Source: an uncultured Alistipes sp. (GTDB lineage Bacteria; Bacteroidota; Bacteroidia; Bacteroidales; Rikenellaceae). Taken from it: a stretch of 6,180 nucleotides of DNA. The notes beneath the pieces were generated by a model, which saw only the letters and a program-made list of their open reading frames with translations, was not told the DNA's origin and ran no database searches. The stretch spans positions 1-6,180 of the forward strand of contig USBO01000104.1 in the NCBI GenBank assembly GCA_900552955.1, given 5' to 3'. A program made the position numbers and the translations under genes. Shown here piece by piece: positions 1 through 6,180 of the stretch; positions within the stretch are counted from its first letter, which is position 1, and each line of letters starts with the position of its first letter.

Positions 1-760
1 CCCGCACCACGATCTGCTCGAACTCGCCCACCGACGACAGACGTCCCTGCGCCGTGATGGGGATCGTCACGTCGAGATCGGTCATCGGCTGCTGGCCCAG
101 CACGCCGGCGGCCGACTCGCGGTTCTGATCCCTGAGCGCACGCTGCAAGTCCTGCACCGTCAGCCCCAGATTGGCCAGACGGTCGGGCAGCACCCAGATC
201 TGCATGGCGTAATAGCGCGATCCGACGTTCGAAACGCTGCCCACGCCCGGGATACGCCGCAGCATGTCGAGCACGTTGAGCGTGGCATAGTTGCTCAGAT
301 AGATTTCGTCGAACTTGGGATCGGACGACAGCAGCGTGATGGTCAGCAGCTTGCTCGACGCCTGTTTCTCGACCGAGATGCCGTTCTGCACCACTTCGGC
401 CGGCAGCCGGCTTTCGGCCAGCTTCACGCGGTTCTGAATCTCGACGGCCGCCAGATCGGCGTCGGTGCCGATGTCGAAGGTGACCGTGGCGGTGAAGCCG
501 CCCGAATTGTTCGACGACGACTCCATGTAGAGCATCCCGGGCGTACCGTTGAGCTCCTGTTCGATGGGCGTCGCCACGGCCTGCGTGACGGTCTGGGCGC
601 TGGCCCCCGGGTAGGAGGCGCTCACCCGCACGACGGGCGGGACGATCTCGGGATACTGATCGACGGGCAGCAGCGCCAGTCCGATGACGCCCACAATGAC
701 GATGATGACCGAGAGCACGGTCGAGAAGACCGGACGGTCGATGAAAAAATCACTTCTCAT
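1..760 (-). CDS. RND multidrug efflux transporter, AcrB/HAE-1 type, N-terminal 253 residues (runs off left edge)
   Basis: This is the inner-membrane, proton-driven pump of a tripartite efflux system that exports drugs or other amphiphiles from periplasm and membrane. The ATG at 758-760 gives a start that aligns with AcrB: FFIDRPVFSTVL opens the protein, and residues 11-31 form the first transmembrane helix, followed by LPVDQYPEIVPP. The typical porter-domain signatures follow: SASYPGASAQTV (about 47-58), IEQELNG, GTDADLAAVEIQNR and the ISVEKQ segment. The frame is open to the left edge, ending at codon 253 (arginine) within the PN2 part of the porter domain. About three quarters of a usual RND pump (roughly 1,000-1,050 residues) is therefore missing. 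It starts 8 bases after the adaptor gene stops, so the two are surely co-transcribed and possibly translationally coupled. HAE-1 membership is clear from the motifs. Substrate cannot be read from this fragment. Confidence 0.95.
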   Translation of the reverse strand, partial: MRSDFFIDRPVFSTVLSVIIVIVGVIGLALLPVDQYPEIVPPVVRVSASYPGASAQTVTQAVATPIEQELNGTPGMLYMESSSNNSGGFTATVTFDIGTDADLAAVEIQNRVKLAESRLPAEVVQNGISVEKQASSKLLTITLLSSDPKFDEIYLSNYATLNVLDMLRRIPGVGSVSNVGSRYYAMQIWVLPDRLANLGLTVQDLQRALRDQNRESAAGVLGQQPMTDLDVTIPITAQGRLSSVGEFEQIVVR

Positions 761-768
761 AGGCCGGC

Positions 769-1992
769 TCACTTGGATCGTTTACCGTCGCGGCCGGACT
801 CGATCGCCTCGACATGCATCCCGTGGTTGAGTTTGTGATAGCCCTCGACGACGATCCGCTCGCCGGACGAGAGTCCGCGCTCGACCACCGTCTTGTTGTC
901 GATCTCGGGCCCGATCTCGACGAACCGTTTCTCGACGATGCTGTCGGGCCGCACGACATAGATGTAGGCGCCGCCCTTCTCGATGGCCAGCGCCTTGGAG
1001 GGGACGACCACGGCGTTCTCGCGCACGTCGAGCAGCAGTTTGACCTTCGTGAACTGCCCGGGCTGCAGGATGCGGTCGGGATTGGGCATCTCGGCCCGCA
1101 CGGAGAAGGTGCCCGTCTCGGGATCGACCTGCGGATCGGCGAAATCGACCAGTCCCCGCAGCGGATAGCGCGAATTGTCGGGCAGCGTGACGGTGATGTA
1201 GGGATTCCAGCGGCGCGTCGAGTCCTTCTGACCCAGATCGACGTTGCGCTCCTTGCTGCGCAGATAGTCGAGGCCCGTCATGCTGAAATCGACGCGCACC
1301 GTGTCGTTCTTGACCACGGTGGCCAGCAGCGACTTGCCCGCAGGCCCCACGAGCGTGCCGATATCGGCGTTGCTGGCGCTGATATAGCCCGTGATGGGCG
1401 ACTGCACCGTGGTGTAGCTCAGCGCCGTGGCGGCTTGCATCAGGTCGGCCTCGCTCATCAGCACGTTGGCCGTGGCGCTCTCGTAGGCGGCCGTCGCGTT
1501 GTCCAGATCGAGCTGGCTGGCCGCGTTCTGTTCATAGAGCGGCCGGATGCGCTTCAGATCGCGTTCGGCCTTCTGCGCCAGCGCACGATCCTTGTTGAGC
1601 TGCGCCTTGGCCTTGTCCATACGGGCCCTGTAGATCTTGGGGTCGATCACGAAGAGCGTCTGCCCCTTCTGCACGTAGCTGCCCTCGCGGAAGAGCATCC
1701 GTTCGAGATAGCCCTCCACTCGGGCCCGCACCTCGACGAACTGCTGGGCGCGGATACGCCCCACGTATTCGCCGTAGATCTCCACGTCCTGCGTGGAGAC
1801 GGGTTCGACCGCCACGATCGGGATGCGCGCCTGCTCGCTCCGGGGGCGAAGCACCCAGATGACGACAGCCACGCCGACCACTGCGATCAACCCGATCACA
1901 ATCCCCATAATCCACCTGTTCTTGGTTCGCGCCCGAGCCCGCTCGCACCACGAGCCGGCTCTACGCACCCATCTGTCCATTTTCGGATCCAT
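769..1992 (-). CDS. RND efflux periplasmic adaptor (membrane fusion protein, AcrA/HlyD-like)
   Basis: A 407-residue adaptor linking the RND pump encoded just downstream to an outer-membrane TolC/OprM-type channel. In order: a basic cytoplasmic tail (1-27), one hydrophobic segment (about 28-48), the first lipoyl half with EVRARVEGYL and VQKGQTLFVIDP (about 86-118), an alpha-helical hairpin (about 119-185), the second lipoyl half with TTVQSPITGYIS (about 194-205), a beta-barrel with the DPETGTFSVRAEM stretch, and a C-terminal membrane-proximal domain (VVPSKAL onward). R148, L152 and S159 near the hairpin tip have the 4- and 7-residue spacing of the AcrA RLS motif that contacts TolC. No lipobox is visible; the cysteine at 16 is in a charged region ahead of the hydrophobic segment. 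The protein is therefore probably held by an uncleaved membrane helix rather than a lipid, unlike AcrA. The start at 1992 follows a TAGGTTAGGTT stretch. ATG codons at residues 5 and 29 are alternatives, and the last would leave only the membrane helix. Stop is TGA. Confidence 0.95.
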   Translation of the reverse strand: MDPKMDRWVRRAGSWCERARARTKNRWIMGIVIGLIAVVGVAVVIWVLRPRSEQARIPIVAVEPVSTQDVEIYGEYVGRIRAQQFVEVRARVEGYLERMLFREGSYVQKGQTLFVIDPKIYRARMDKAKAQLNKDRALAQKAERDLKRIRPLYEQNAASQLDLDNATAAYESATANVLMSEADLMQAATALSYTTVQSPITGYISASNADIGTLVGPAGKSLLATVVKNDTVRVDFSMTGLDYLRSKERNVDLGQKDSTRRWNPYITVTLPDNSRYPLRGLVDFADPQVDPETGTFSVRAEMPNPDRILQPGQFTKVKLLLDVRENAVVVPSKALAIEKGGAYIYVVRPDSIVEKRFVEIGPEIDNKTVVERGLSSGERIVVEGYHKLNHGMHVEAIESGRDGKRSK

Positions 1993-2050
1993 AACCTAAC
2001 CTATCTTGTTTCGAAGTTCGCACACGCGCAGTCGCCGCGCTTTCGTCCCG

Positions 2051-2083
2051 CAAAGATACGCTTTCCCGCAAAAAACGGACAAA
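2051..2083 (-). promoter_or_regulatory. Probable Bacteroidota sigma-ABfr-type promoter of the efflux operon
   Basis: On the minus strand TATCTTTG (2058 down to 2051) matches all six fixed positions of the phylum's -7 box, TAnnTTTG. A -33 box TTTG lies at 2083-2080, 21 bases upstream, close to the spacing usually described for this promoter class. Transcription would begin near 2044-2047, giving a leader of about 50 bases before the adaptor ATG at 1992. It is the only full -7 match I saw in the intergenic region on the coding strand. A second TTTG at 2072-2069 is only 10 bases from the -7 box and does not fit. Confidence 0.7.
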
Positions 2084-2252
2084 AAGCGAACCCGAATTTA
2101 CGGTTTCCGACGCCCGACCGCTATGATTCAACGTATGGAATCCGCATTTTCTTATACATTGCCAGCGTTTTATCGCATCCGCGCGCAATCGGGCGGCTCG
2201 CGGCGAACGCCTCCGGGGGTACGGAACCTCCTTTCCGCGGCACGCAACCCGT

Positions 2253-2282
2253 AAAAAACCGTCCGAAAGCGTTTCGGACGGT
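2253..2282 (-). terminator. Intrinsic terminator after prfC
   Basis: In the minus-strand transcript ACCGTCCGAAA (2282-2272) pairs perfectly over 11 bases with TTTCGGACGGT (2268-2258), with a 3-base CGC loop. The pairing arm ends in T and is followed directly by five more T residues (2257-2253). This is a textbook Rho-independent terminator, starting 26 bases after the prfC TAG. Read in the other direction the hairpin is followed only by a broken CGTTTTCG, so it acts mainly on minus-strand transcription. It closes the GH25-nadB-prfC unit and separates it from the efflux operon. Confidence 0.93.
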
Positions 2283-2308
2283 CGTTTTCGGGTCGTGCAC
2301 CCCGCAGC

Positions 2309-3892
2309 CTAAAACTCGGAGGTGAACTTGAAGCGGATCTCCCTGAAATTCTCCTGCGCCAGCGCCAGTGCGTAGCTCGTGTCGGCCAGAAAGACGTCGC
2401 GGCCGTGTTTGTCGACGGCCATGTTGGTGTGCTTGCGCCGCTTGAAATCGGCCAGCTGCGCCGCGTCGTCGCTCTCGATCCAGCAGGCTTTGTGGATCGA
2501 GATCGGCTCCCAGCGGCACTTGGCGCCGTACTCGTGCTCCAGCCGGTACTGGATCACCTCAAACTGCAGCGCCCCGACCGTGCCGATGATGCGGCGGCCG
2601 TTGAGCTGCGAGGTGAACAGCTGCGCCACGCCCTCGTCCATCAACTGATCGACGCCTTTGGCCAGTTGCTTGAACTTGAGCGGATCGGCGTTTTCGATGT
2701 AGCGGAACTGCTCGGGCGCGAACGACGGGATGCCCGTGAATTTCAGCTTCTCGCCCTCGGTAAAGGTGTCGCCGATCTTGAAGGTTCCCGTGTCGTGCAG
2801 ACCCACGATGTCGCCCGGGAAAGCCTCGTCGATCACCGACTTTTTCTCAGCCATGAAGGCCGTCGGGGACGAGAACTTGAGCTGCTTGCCGCTGCGCACG
2901 TGCAGGTAGTTGCGGTTGCGCTCGAAGCGGCCCGAACAGATCTTCAGGAAGGCGATGCGGTCGCGGTGGTTGGGATCCATGTTCGCATGGATCTTGAAGA
3001 CGAAGCCCGTCATCTTCTCCTCGGCGGGCTCCACGCCGCGCGTCTCGGTCGGCGAGGGGCGCGGCGAGGGGGCGATGCCGATGAAACAGTCGAGCAGCTC
3101 GCGCACGCCGAAGTTGTTGATCGCCGACCCGAAGAAGACCGGCGCCAGATCGCCCGCGAGATACTCATCGCGGTCGAACGGGTCGTAGACCCCCTCGATC
3201 AGCTCCAGATCGTCGCGCAGCTGGCGGGCATAGCGTTCGCCCACCTGCGCGTCGAGCTCGGCGGAGGCCAGGTCGCTGATCTCGACCGTCGAGGCCGTGG
3301 CCGTCTGCCGCTCGTCGGAGGTGAAGAGCGACAGATCGTGCGCATAGATGTTGTAGACGCCCTTGAACGTCGTGCCGTTGGAGATCGGGAAGGCCAGCGG
3401 CCGCACGCGGATGCGCAGCTCGCGCTCCACCTCGTCGAGCAGGTCGAACGGATCCTTGCACGGACGGTCCAGCTTGTTGATGAAGACCATCACCGGCGTC
3501 TTGCGCATGCGGCACACCTCCATCAGGCGGCGCGTCTGCTGCTCGACGCCTTTGGCACCGTCGATGACGATGATGACCGAGTCGACGGCCGTCAGCGTGC
3601 GGTAGGTGTCCTCGGCGAAATCTTCATGGCCCGGGGTGTCGAGGATGTTGATCTTCACCCCCTTGTATTCGAATCCCATCACGGAGGTGGCCACCGAGAT
3701 GCCGCGCTGCCGTTCGATCTCCATGAAATCGGACGTCGCGCCCTTTTTGATCTTGTTGCTCTTGACGGCACCCGCCACATGGATCGCGCCGCCGAAGAGC
3801 AGCAGCTTCTCGGTAAGGGTCGTCTTACCGGCATCGGGGTGCGAAATGATGGCGAACGTCCGCCGTCGGGTAATCTCTTCCTGTAAAGTCAT
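2309..3892 (-). CDS. prfC: Peptide chain release factor 3 (RF3)
   Basis: A 527-residue translational GTPase, close to the 529 of E. coli RF3. In the cytoplasm it recycles RF1/RF2 from the ribosome after stop-codon hydrolysis. The G domain is intact: P-loop SHPDAGKTT (17-25), switch I RQRGISVATSVM (61-72), G3 DTPGHEDF (85-92), G4 NKLD (139-142) and G5 GSA (255-257). The sequence IERQRGISV followed by TYRTLTAVD, and the TGFVFKIHANMDP segment opening domain II, separate RF3 from EF-G and the tetracycline-protection proteins. The C-terminal domain (FEVIQYRLEHEYG onward) is complete and ends SEF before a TAG stop. The ATG at 3892 is the natural start, since it leaves the usual short stretch before the P-loop. 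It lies 37 bases after nadB with no terminator or clear promoter between, so co-transcription is likely. The Pro-rich linker PSPRPSP before domain II is short and unremarkable. Confidence 0.98.
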   Translation of the reverse strand: MTLQEEITRRRTFAIISHPDAGKTTLTEKLLLFGGAIHVAGAVKSNKIKKGATSDFMEIERQRGISVATSVMGFEYKGVKINILDTPGHEDFAEDTYRTLTAVDSVIIVIDGAKGVEQQTRRLMEVCRMRKTPVMVFINKLDRPCKDPFDLLDEVERELRIRVRPLAFPISNGTTFKGVYNIYAHDLSLFTSDERQTATASTVEISDLASAELDAQVGERYARQLRDDLELIEGVYDPFDRDEYLAGDLAPVFFGSAINNFGVRELLDCFIGIAPSPRPSPTETRGVEPAEEKMTGFVFKIHANMDPNHRDRIAFLKICSGRFERNRNYLHVRSGKQLKFSSPTAFMAEKKSVIDEAFPGDIVGLHDTGTFKIGDTFTEGEKLKFTGIPSFAPEQFRYIENADPLKFKQLAKGVDQLMDEGVAQLFTSQLNGRRIIGTVGALQFEVIQYRLEHEYGAKCRWEPISIHKACWIESDDAAQLADFKRRKHTNMAVDKHGRDVFLADTSYALALAQENFREIRFKFTSEF

Positions 3893-3929
3893 ATCGTTGT
3901 CCGCAAGCCTGTTTCCGGCTCCGGCAGAG

Positions 3930-5507
3930 TTAATTTTCGCTTGTCGTTCGAGGCGGATAATCCGTATTGTAGTGGCAGCCGACCGACTCCTTGAGCTCGC
4001 GTCCCTGCTTGATGACGAGGTAGGCCACCGTAATCATATTGCGCAGCTCGCACAGTTCGCGGTTGGGCGTCGTCTTGCCGTAGAGCTCTTCGGTCTCGTG
4101 CCAGAGCGTCTCCAGCCGGCGCATGGCGCGCTTGAGGTAGAGGTTCGAGCGGATGATGCCCACGTAGTTGGACATGATCTGCTGCAACTCGCGCTTCGAC
4201 TGAATCACCAGCAGCATCTCCTCGGCTGTGGCCGTCCCCTCGAAATTCCAGTCGGGGATGCCCTCCTGAATGGCAACCTTGTCCAGTTGCGCCACGGCAT
4301 GGCGCGCCGCCTGATCGGCGTAGACCACCGCCTCGATCAGCGAGTTGGAGGCCAGCCGGTTGGCGCCGTGCAGCCCCGTGCACGAGGTCTCGCCCAGCGC
4401 ATAGAGCCGGAGGATCGACGTCTGGCCGTCGGTCGAGACCTTCACTCCGCCGCAGCAGTAGTGGGCCGCCGGCGTGACGGGAATCCAGTCTTTGGTGATG
4501 TCGATGCCGATCGAAAGGCACTTTTCGTAAATATTGGGGAAGTGGCTGCGGATCGCATCGGCGGGCTTGTGCGTCACGTCCAGATAGACGAACTCCTCGC
4601 CGCGCAGCTGCATCTCGCGGTAGATCGAGCGCGCCACCACGTCGCGCGGCGCCAGCGACTTCATCGGGTGGTATTTGTCCATGAACTCCTCGCCGCTCTG
4701 CAGACGCAGGATGGCGCCGAAGCCGCGCATCGCCTCCGTGATGAGGAACGACGGCCGCTCGCCCGGGTTATAGAGCGACGTGGGGTGGAACTGGATATAC
4801 TCCATGTTCTCGGTGATGGCCTTCGCGCGGTGACACATGGCGATGCCGTCGCCGGTGGCCACCACGGGATTGGTCGTGGTCGAATAGACGTTGCCGCAGC
4901 CGCCGGTGGCCACCACCGTGAATTTCGCCAGCAGCGTCTCGACGGCGTTCGTCGTCAGGTCGAGCACATAGGCGCCGAAGCAGGCGACGCCCCGCGTGTG
5001 ACGCGTGACGAACTCGCCCAGATGGTGCTGCGTGAGGATGTCCACGGCGAAATGGTGCTCGTAGATGTCGATGTTGCGGTGGCGTTTGACGCGCTTGATC
5101 AGGGCCCGTTCGATTTCGTGTCCCGTCAGGTCGACGAGGTGCAGGATGCGGTGTTCGCTGTGCCCGCCCTCGCGGTTCAGGTCGTAGCGTCCCGAAGCGT
5201 CCTTGTCGAACTTGGTGCCCCACTGGATGAGCTGCTTGATGACGCCCGGCGCATTCCGCACGACCTGCTCCACGGCGGCCCTGTCGCAGATGCCCGCTCC
5301 GCAGACCAGCGTGTCGTGGATATGTTTTTCGAACGTGTCCGGCTCGTACATGACCGATGCGATGCCTCCCTGTGCATAGTCGGTGTTGCATTCGCCCAGT
5401 TCGCTCTTGGTGACGATCGTGACGTGGCCGTGTTCGGCGGCTTTGAGCGCGAAGCTCAGTCCGGCGATGCCGCTGCCGATGACCAGAAAATCGGTTTCGA
5501 TGTTCAT
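3930..5507 (-). CDS. nadB: L-aspartate oxidase
   Basis: A 525-residue FAD enzyme (E. coli NadB: 540). It oxidises L-aspartate to iminoaspartate, which quinolinate synthase NadA condenses with dihydroxyacetone phosphate in de novo NAD synthesis. The N-terminal dinucleotide-binding motif is VIGSGIAGL (9-17), followed by NTDYAQGGIASV (41-52), REGGHS (112-117), QFHPT (239-243), the PRDVVAR segment (287-293), AHYCCGG (348-354) and GANRLASNSLIE (381-392). E113, R288, H349 and R384 sit where E. coli E121, R290, H351 and R386 are expected, so the active site looks intact. The C-terminal helical domain is present. These same motifs favour NadB over succinate dehydrogenase or fumarate reductase flavoproteins, as does the lack of partner subunits nearby. 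In an anaerobe fumarate, rather than oxygen, would be the likely electron acceptor (known for the E. coli enzyme; inferred here). The ATG lies 4 bases after the GH25 stop. nadA and nadC are not in the window. Confidence 0.97.
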   Translation of the reverse strand: MNIETDFLVIGSGIAGLSFALKAAEHGHVTIVTKSELGECNTDYAQGGIASVMYEPDTFEKHIHDTLVCGAGICDRAAVEQVVRNAPGVIKQLIQWGTKFDKDASGRYDLNREGGHSEHRILHLVDLTGHEIERALIKRVKRHRNIDIYEHHFAVDILTQHHLGEFVTRHTRGVACFGAYVLDLTTNAVETLLAKFTVVATGGCGNVYSTTTNPVVATGDGIAMCHRAKAITENMEYIQFHPTSLYNPGERPSFLITEAMRGFGAILRLQSGEEFMDKYHPMKSLAPRDVVARSIYREMQLRGEEFVYLDVTHKPADAIRSHFPNIYEKCLSIGIDITKDWIPVTPAAHYCCGGVKVSTDGQTSILRLYALGETSCTGLHGANRLASNSLIEAVVYADQAARHAVAQLDKVAIQEGIPDWNFEGTATAEEMLLVIQSKRELQQIMSNYVGIIRSNLYLKRAMRRLETLWHETEELYGKTTPNRELCELRNMITVAYLVIKQGRELKESVGCHYNTDYPPRTTSEN

Positions 5508-5511
5508 TTTC

Positions 5512-6180
5512 TTACAGGATTAACTTTCGGAATTGTTCCCGGCTTCCTCTGAATACGTTCCGGTCCACGTTGCCCCGGATGCCCCGGATGCTGTGCGAGT
5601 CGGTGTGCTGCCATATCTGCCACCTTAGCGGCGGACATTTGCGGTAGTCGGCGATCCAGAGGATATAGTCGTCCTCTTCGAAGTCTTTCTTGAGGTAGGT
5701 TTCGTAGAAATTGGTCGAACAGTAGATGATCGGCGGGGTGCCGTAGTAGCGTTCGATTTCGTCGCAGAACGCTTTGGCTTCGCGCACCGACTTTTTCGGA
5801 TCGGTCATGAAGCGGTGCTTCTCGATGTCGAGCACCGGGATGATGTTGCCCTTGTCGAGCTTGGCCGTCCTGATGAAGTTGCGGGCCTGCTGCTTGCCCG
5901 GCGTGCGGTGTCCGAAAAAGTGATAGGCGCCCCACGGCACGCCGGCCTTTTCGAGCTCCTTGCGGTGGCGGTCGTAGGTCGGGTCGACGATCATTGTGCC
6001 CTCGGTGGCCTTGATGAGCACGAAGTCGGGCCGTTCGTGCTCGACGACCTGTTCCCAGTTCACGTTCCGCTGATGGCGGGAGACATCCAGTCCCCACACT
6101 TCGAAATCGTCGGGCGTCTTTTCCCCGCCGCAGGAGGCGAGCAGGGCGAGGCCCCACAGCCAAATGAGTCGTAAGAAAGT
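5512..6180 (-). CDS. GH25 (lysozyme/1,4-beta-N-acetylmuramidase-like) lipoprotein, 5' end beyond right edge
   Basis: 222 codons are visible. The frame stays open to the right edge without an ATG, GTG or TTG in its first 20 codons, so the start lies just outside. The visible N-terminus is a lipoprotein signal: a hydrophobic run, LRLIWLWGLALLA, then the lipobox LASC with the cysteine codon at 6130-6132, then a short GGEKTPDDFE linker. The enzyme should therefore be lipidated and membrane-anchored. Numbering from the first visible codon, the GH25 fold shows GLDVSRHQ (30-37, Asp32), IKATEG (56-61), GAYHFF (84-89), the catalytic VLDIE with Asp118 and Glu120, IIYCS, YILWIADYR, WQIWQHTDS and a terminal GNVDRNVF. 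All key acidic residues of the family are present, so muramidase activity on peptidoglycan is likely. Whether it remodels the cell's own wall or attacks that of competitors is not decided by sequence. An internal GTG at 6097-6099 would remove the signal and is not the real start. nadB follows 4 bases after the TAA. Confidence 0.92.
   Translation of the reverse strand, partial: TFLRLIWLWGLALLASCGGEKTPDDFEVWGLDVSRHQRNVNWEQVVEHERPDFVLIKATEGTMIVDPTYDRHRKELEKAGVPWGAYHFFGHRTPGKQQARNFIRTAKLDKGNIIPVLDIEKHRFMTDPKKSVREAKAFCDEIERYYGTPPIIYCSTNFYETYLKKDFEEDDYILWIADYRKCPPLRWQIWQHTDSHSIRGIRGNVDRNVFRGSREQFRKLIL

Larger units (their letters stand above)
1993..2308. other. Intergenic region between prfC and the efflux operon
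   Basis: This 316-base stretch has no credible gene. It holds the prfC terminator near 2254-2282 and the promoter and leader of the adaptor gene at 1993-2083. The block between (about 2084-2252) shows no RNA-like structure or coding pattern that I can support. It contains an inverted repeat, GATTC-8-GAATC, at 2125-2142, about 42 bases upstream of the -33 box. That could be a regulator site but may be chance. The A/T-rich character of 2060-2160 contrasts with the GC-rich genes on both sides, as expected for a promoter region. Confidence 0.7.

Noticed and set aside
2069..2072. Second TTTG considered as the -33 box of the efflux promoter
   Set aside because: It is only 10 bases from the -7 box, too close. 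The TTTG at 2080-2083 is at a workable distance.
2121..2159. Twelve-codon minus-strand ORF (MYKKMRIPYVES) considered as a leader peptide
   Set aside because: It lies upstream of the predicted promoter of the efflux operon, so it would not be on that transcript. It has no attenuator-like hairpin, and its length is within chance.
814..2325. Open frame of 503 codons on the plus strand, antisense to the adaptor gene and crossing the intergenic region
   Set aside because: The translation is rich in His, Arg, Asp and Leu without any recognisable domain, as expected opposite a GC-rich gene. The opposite strand encodes a clear adaptor with family motifs over most of this span.
2405..3886. Open frame of 493 codons on the plus strand, antisense to almost all of prfC
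   Set aside because: It mirrors the well-supported prfC codons, has no motif of its own, and has no promoter or ribosome-site context. The openness follows from codon composition.
3893..3929. Possible promoter or terminator between nadB and prfC
   Set aside because: The 37 bases hold no TAnnTTTG box on the coding strand and no hairpin followed by a T run.
3606..5552. Open frame of 648 codons on the plus strand, antisense to nadB
   Set aside because: It is the longest open frame in the window but lies opposite an intact NadB with all active-site residues. Its product is low-complexity His/Arg/Val/Leu-rich sequence typical of antisense frames.
5504..6163. Minus-strand frame of 219 codons overlapping the GH25 gene
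   Set aside because: It is an alternate frame of the GH25 gene with Arg/Pro/Gly/His-rich low-complexity product. The GH25 frame has the lipobox and catalytic residues.

Overview
The window reads as an ordinary core-genome stretch from a GC-rich member of the Bacteroidota. A Bacteroidales species such as Alistipes is my best guess. This rests on three things: protein motifs typical of the phylum, A-rich translation starts rather than strong Shine-Dalgarno sites, and a promoter carrying the phylum's -7 box (TAnnTTTG). The genus is inference from base composition and protein character, not something a search has confirmed. All five genes are on the minus strand, so transcription runs from high to low coordinates.

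The right half holds what looks like one transcription unit of three genes. It begins off the right edge with a GH25 (lysozyme-like) lipoprotein, of which all but the first few residues are visible. After a 4-base gap comes nadB (L-aspartate oxidase, first step of de novo NAD synthesis). After a 37-base gap comes prfC (peptide chain release factor 3). The unit ends in a strong intrinsic terminator 26 bases past the prfC stop. The three genes share no obvious pathway, so the grouping looks like housekeeping co-transcription rather than one functional system.

A 316-base intergenic region (1993-2308) follows. It holds the prfC terminator and, further along, a convincing Bacteroidota-type promoter for the second unit.

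The left part is a tripartite efflux operon. It starts with a periplasmic adaptor (membrane fusion protein) with an uncleaved N-terminal membrane anchor and a recognisable TolC-docking motif. Eight bases later comes an AcrB-type (HAE-1) RND transporter, of which the first 253 residues are inside the window. The outer-membrane channel gene would be expected just beyond the left edge.

I searched both strands and the intergenic DNA for something stranger and did not find an undescribed system. The observations most worth checking are the lipoprotein nature of the GH25 enzyme, the non-lipidated basic N-terminus of the adaptor, and the promoter and flanking inverted repeat ahead of the efflux operon.
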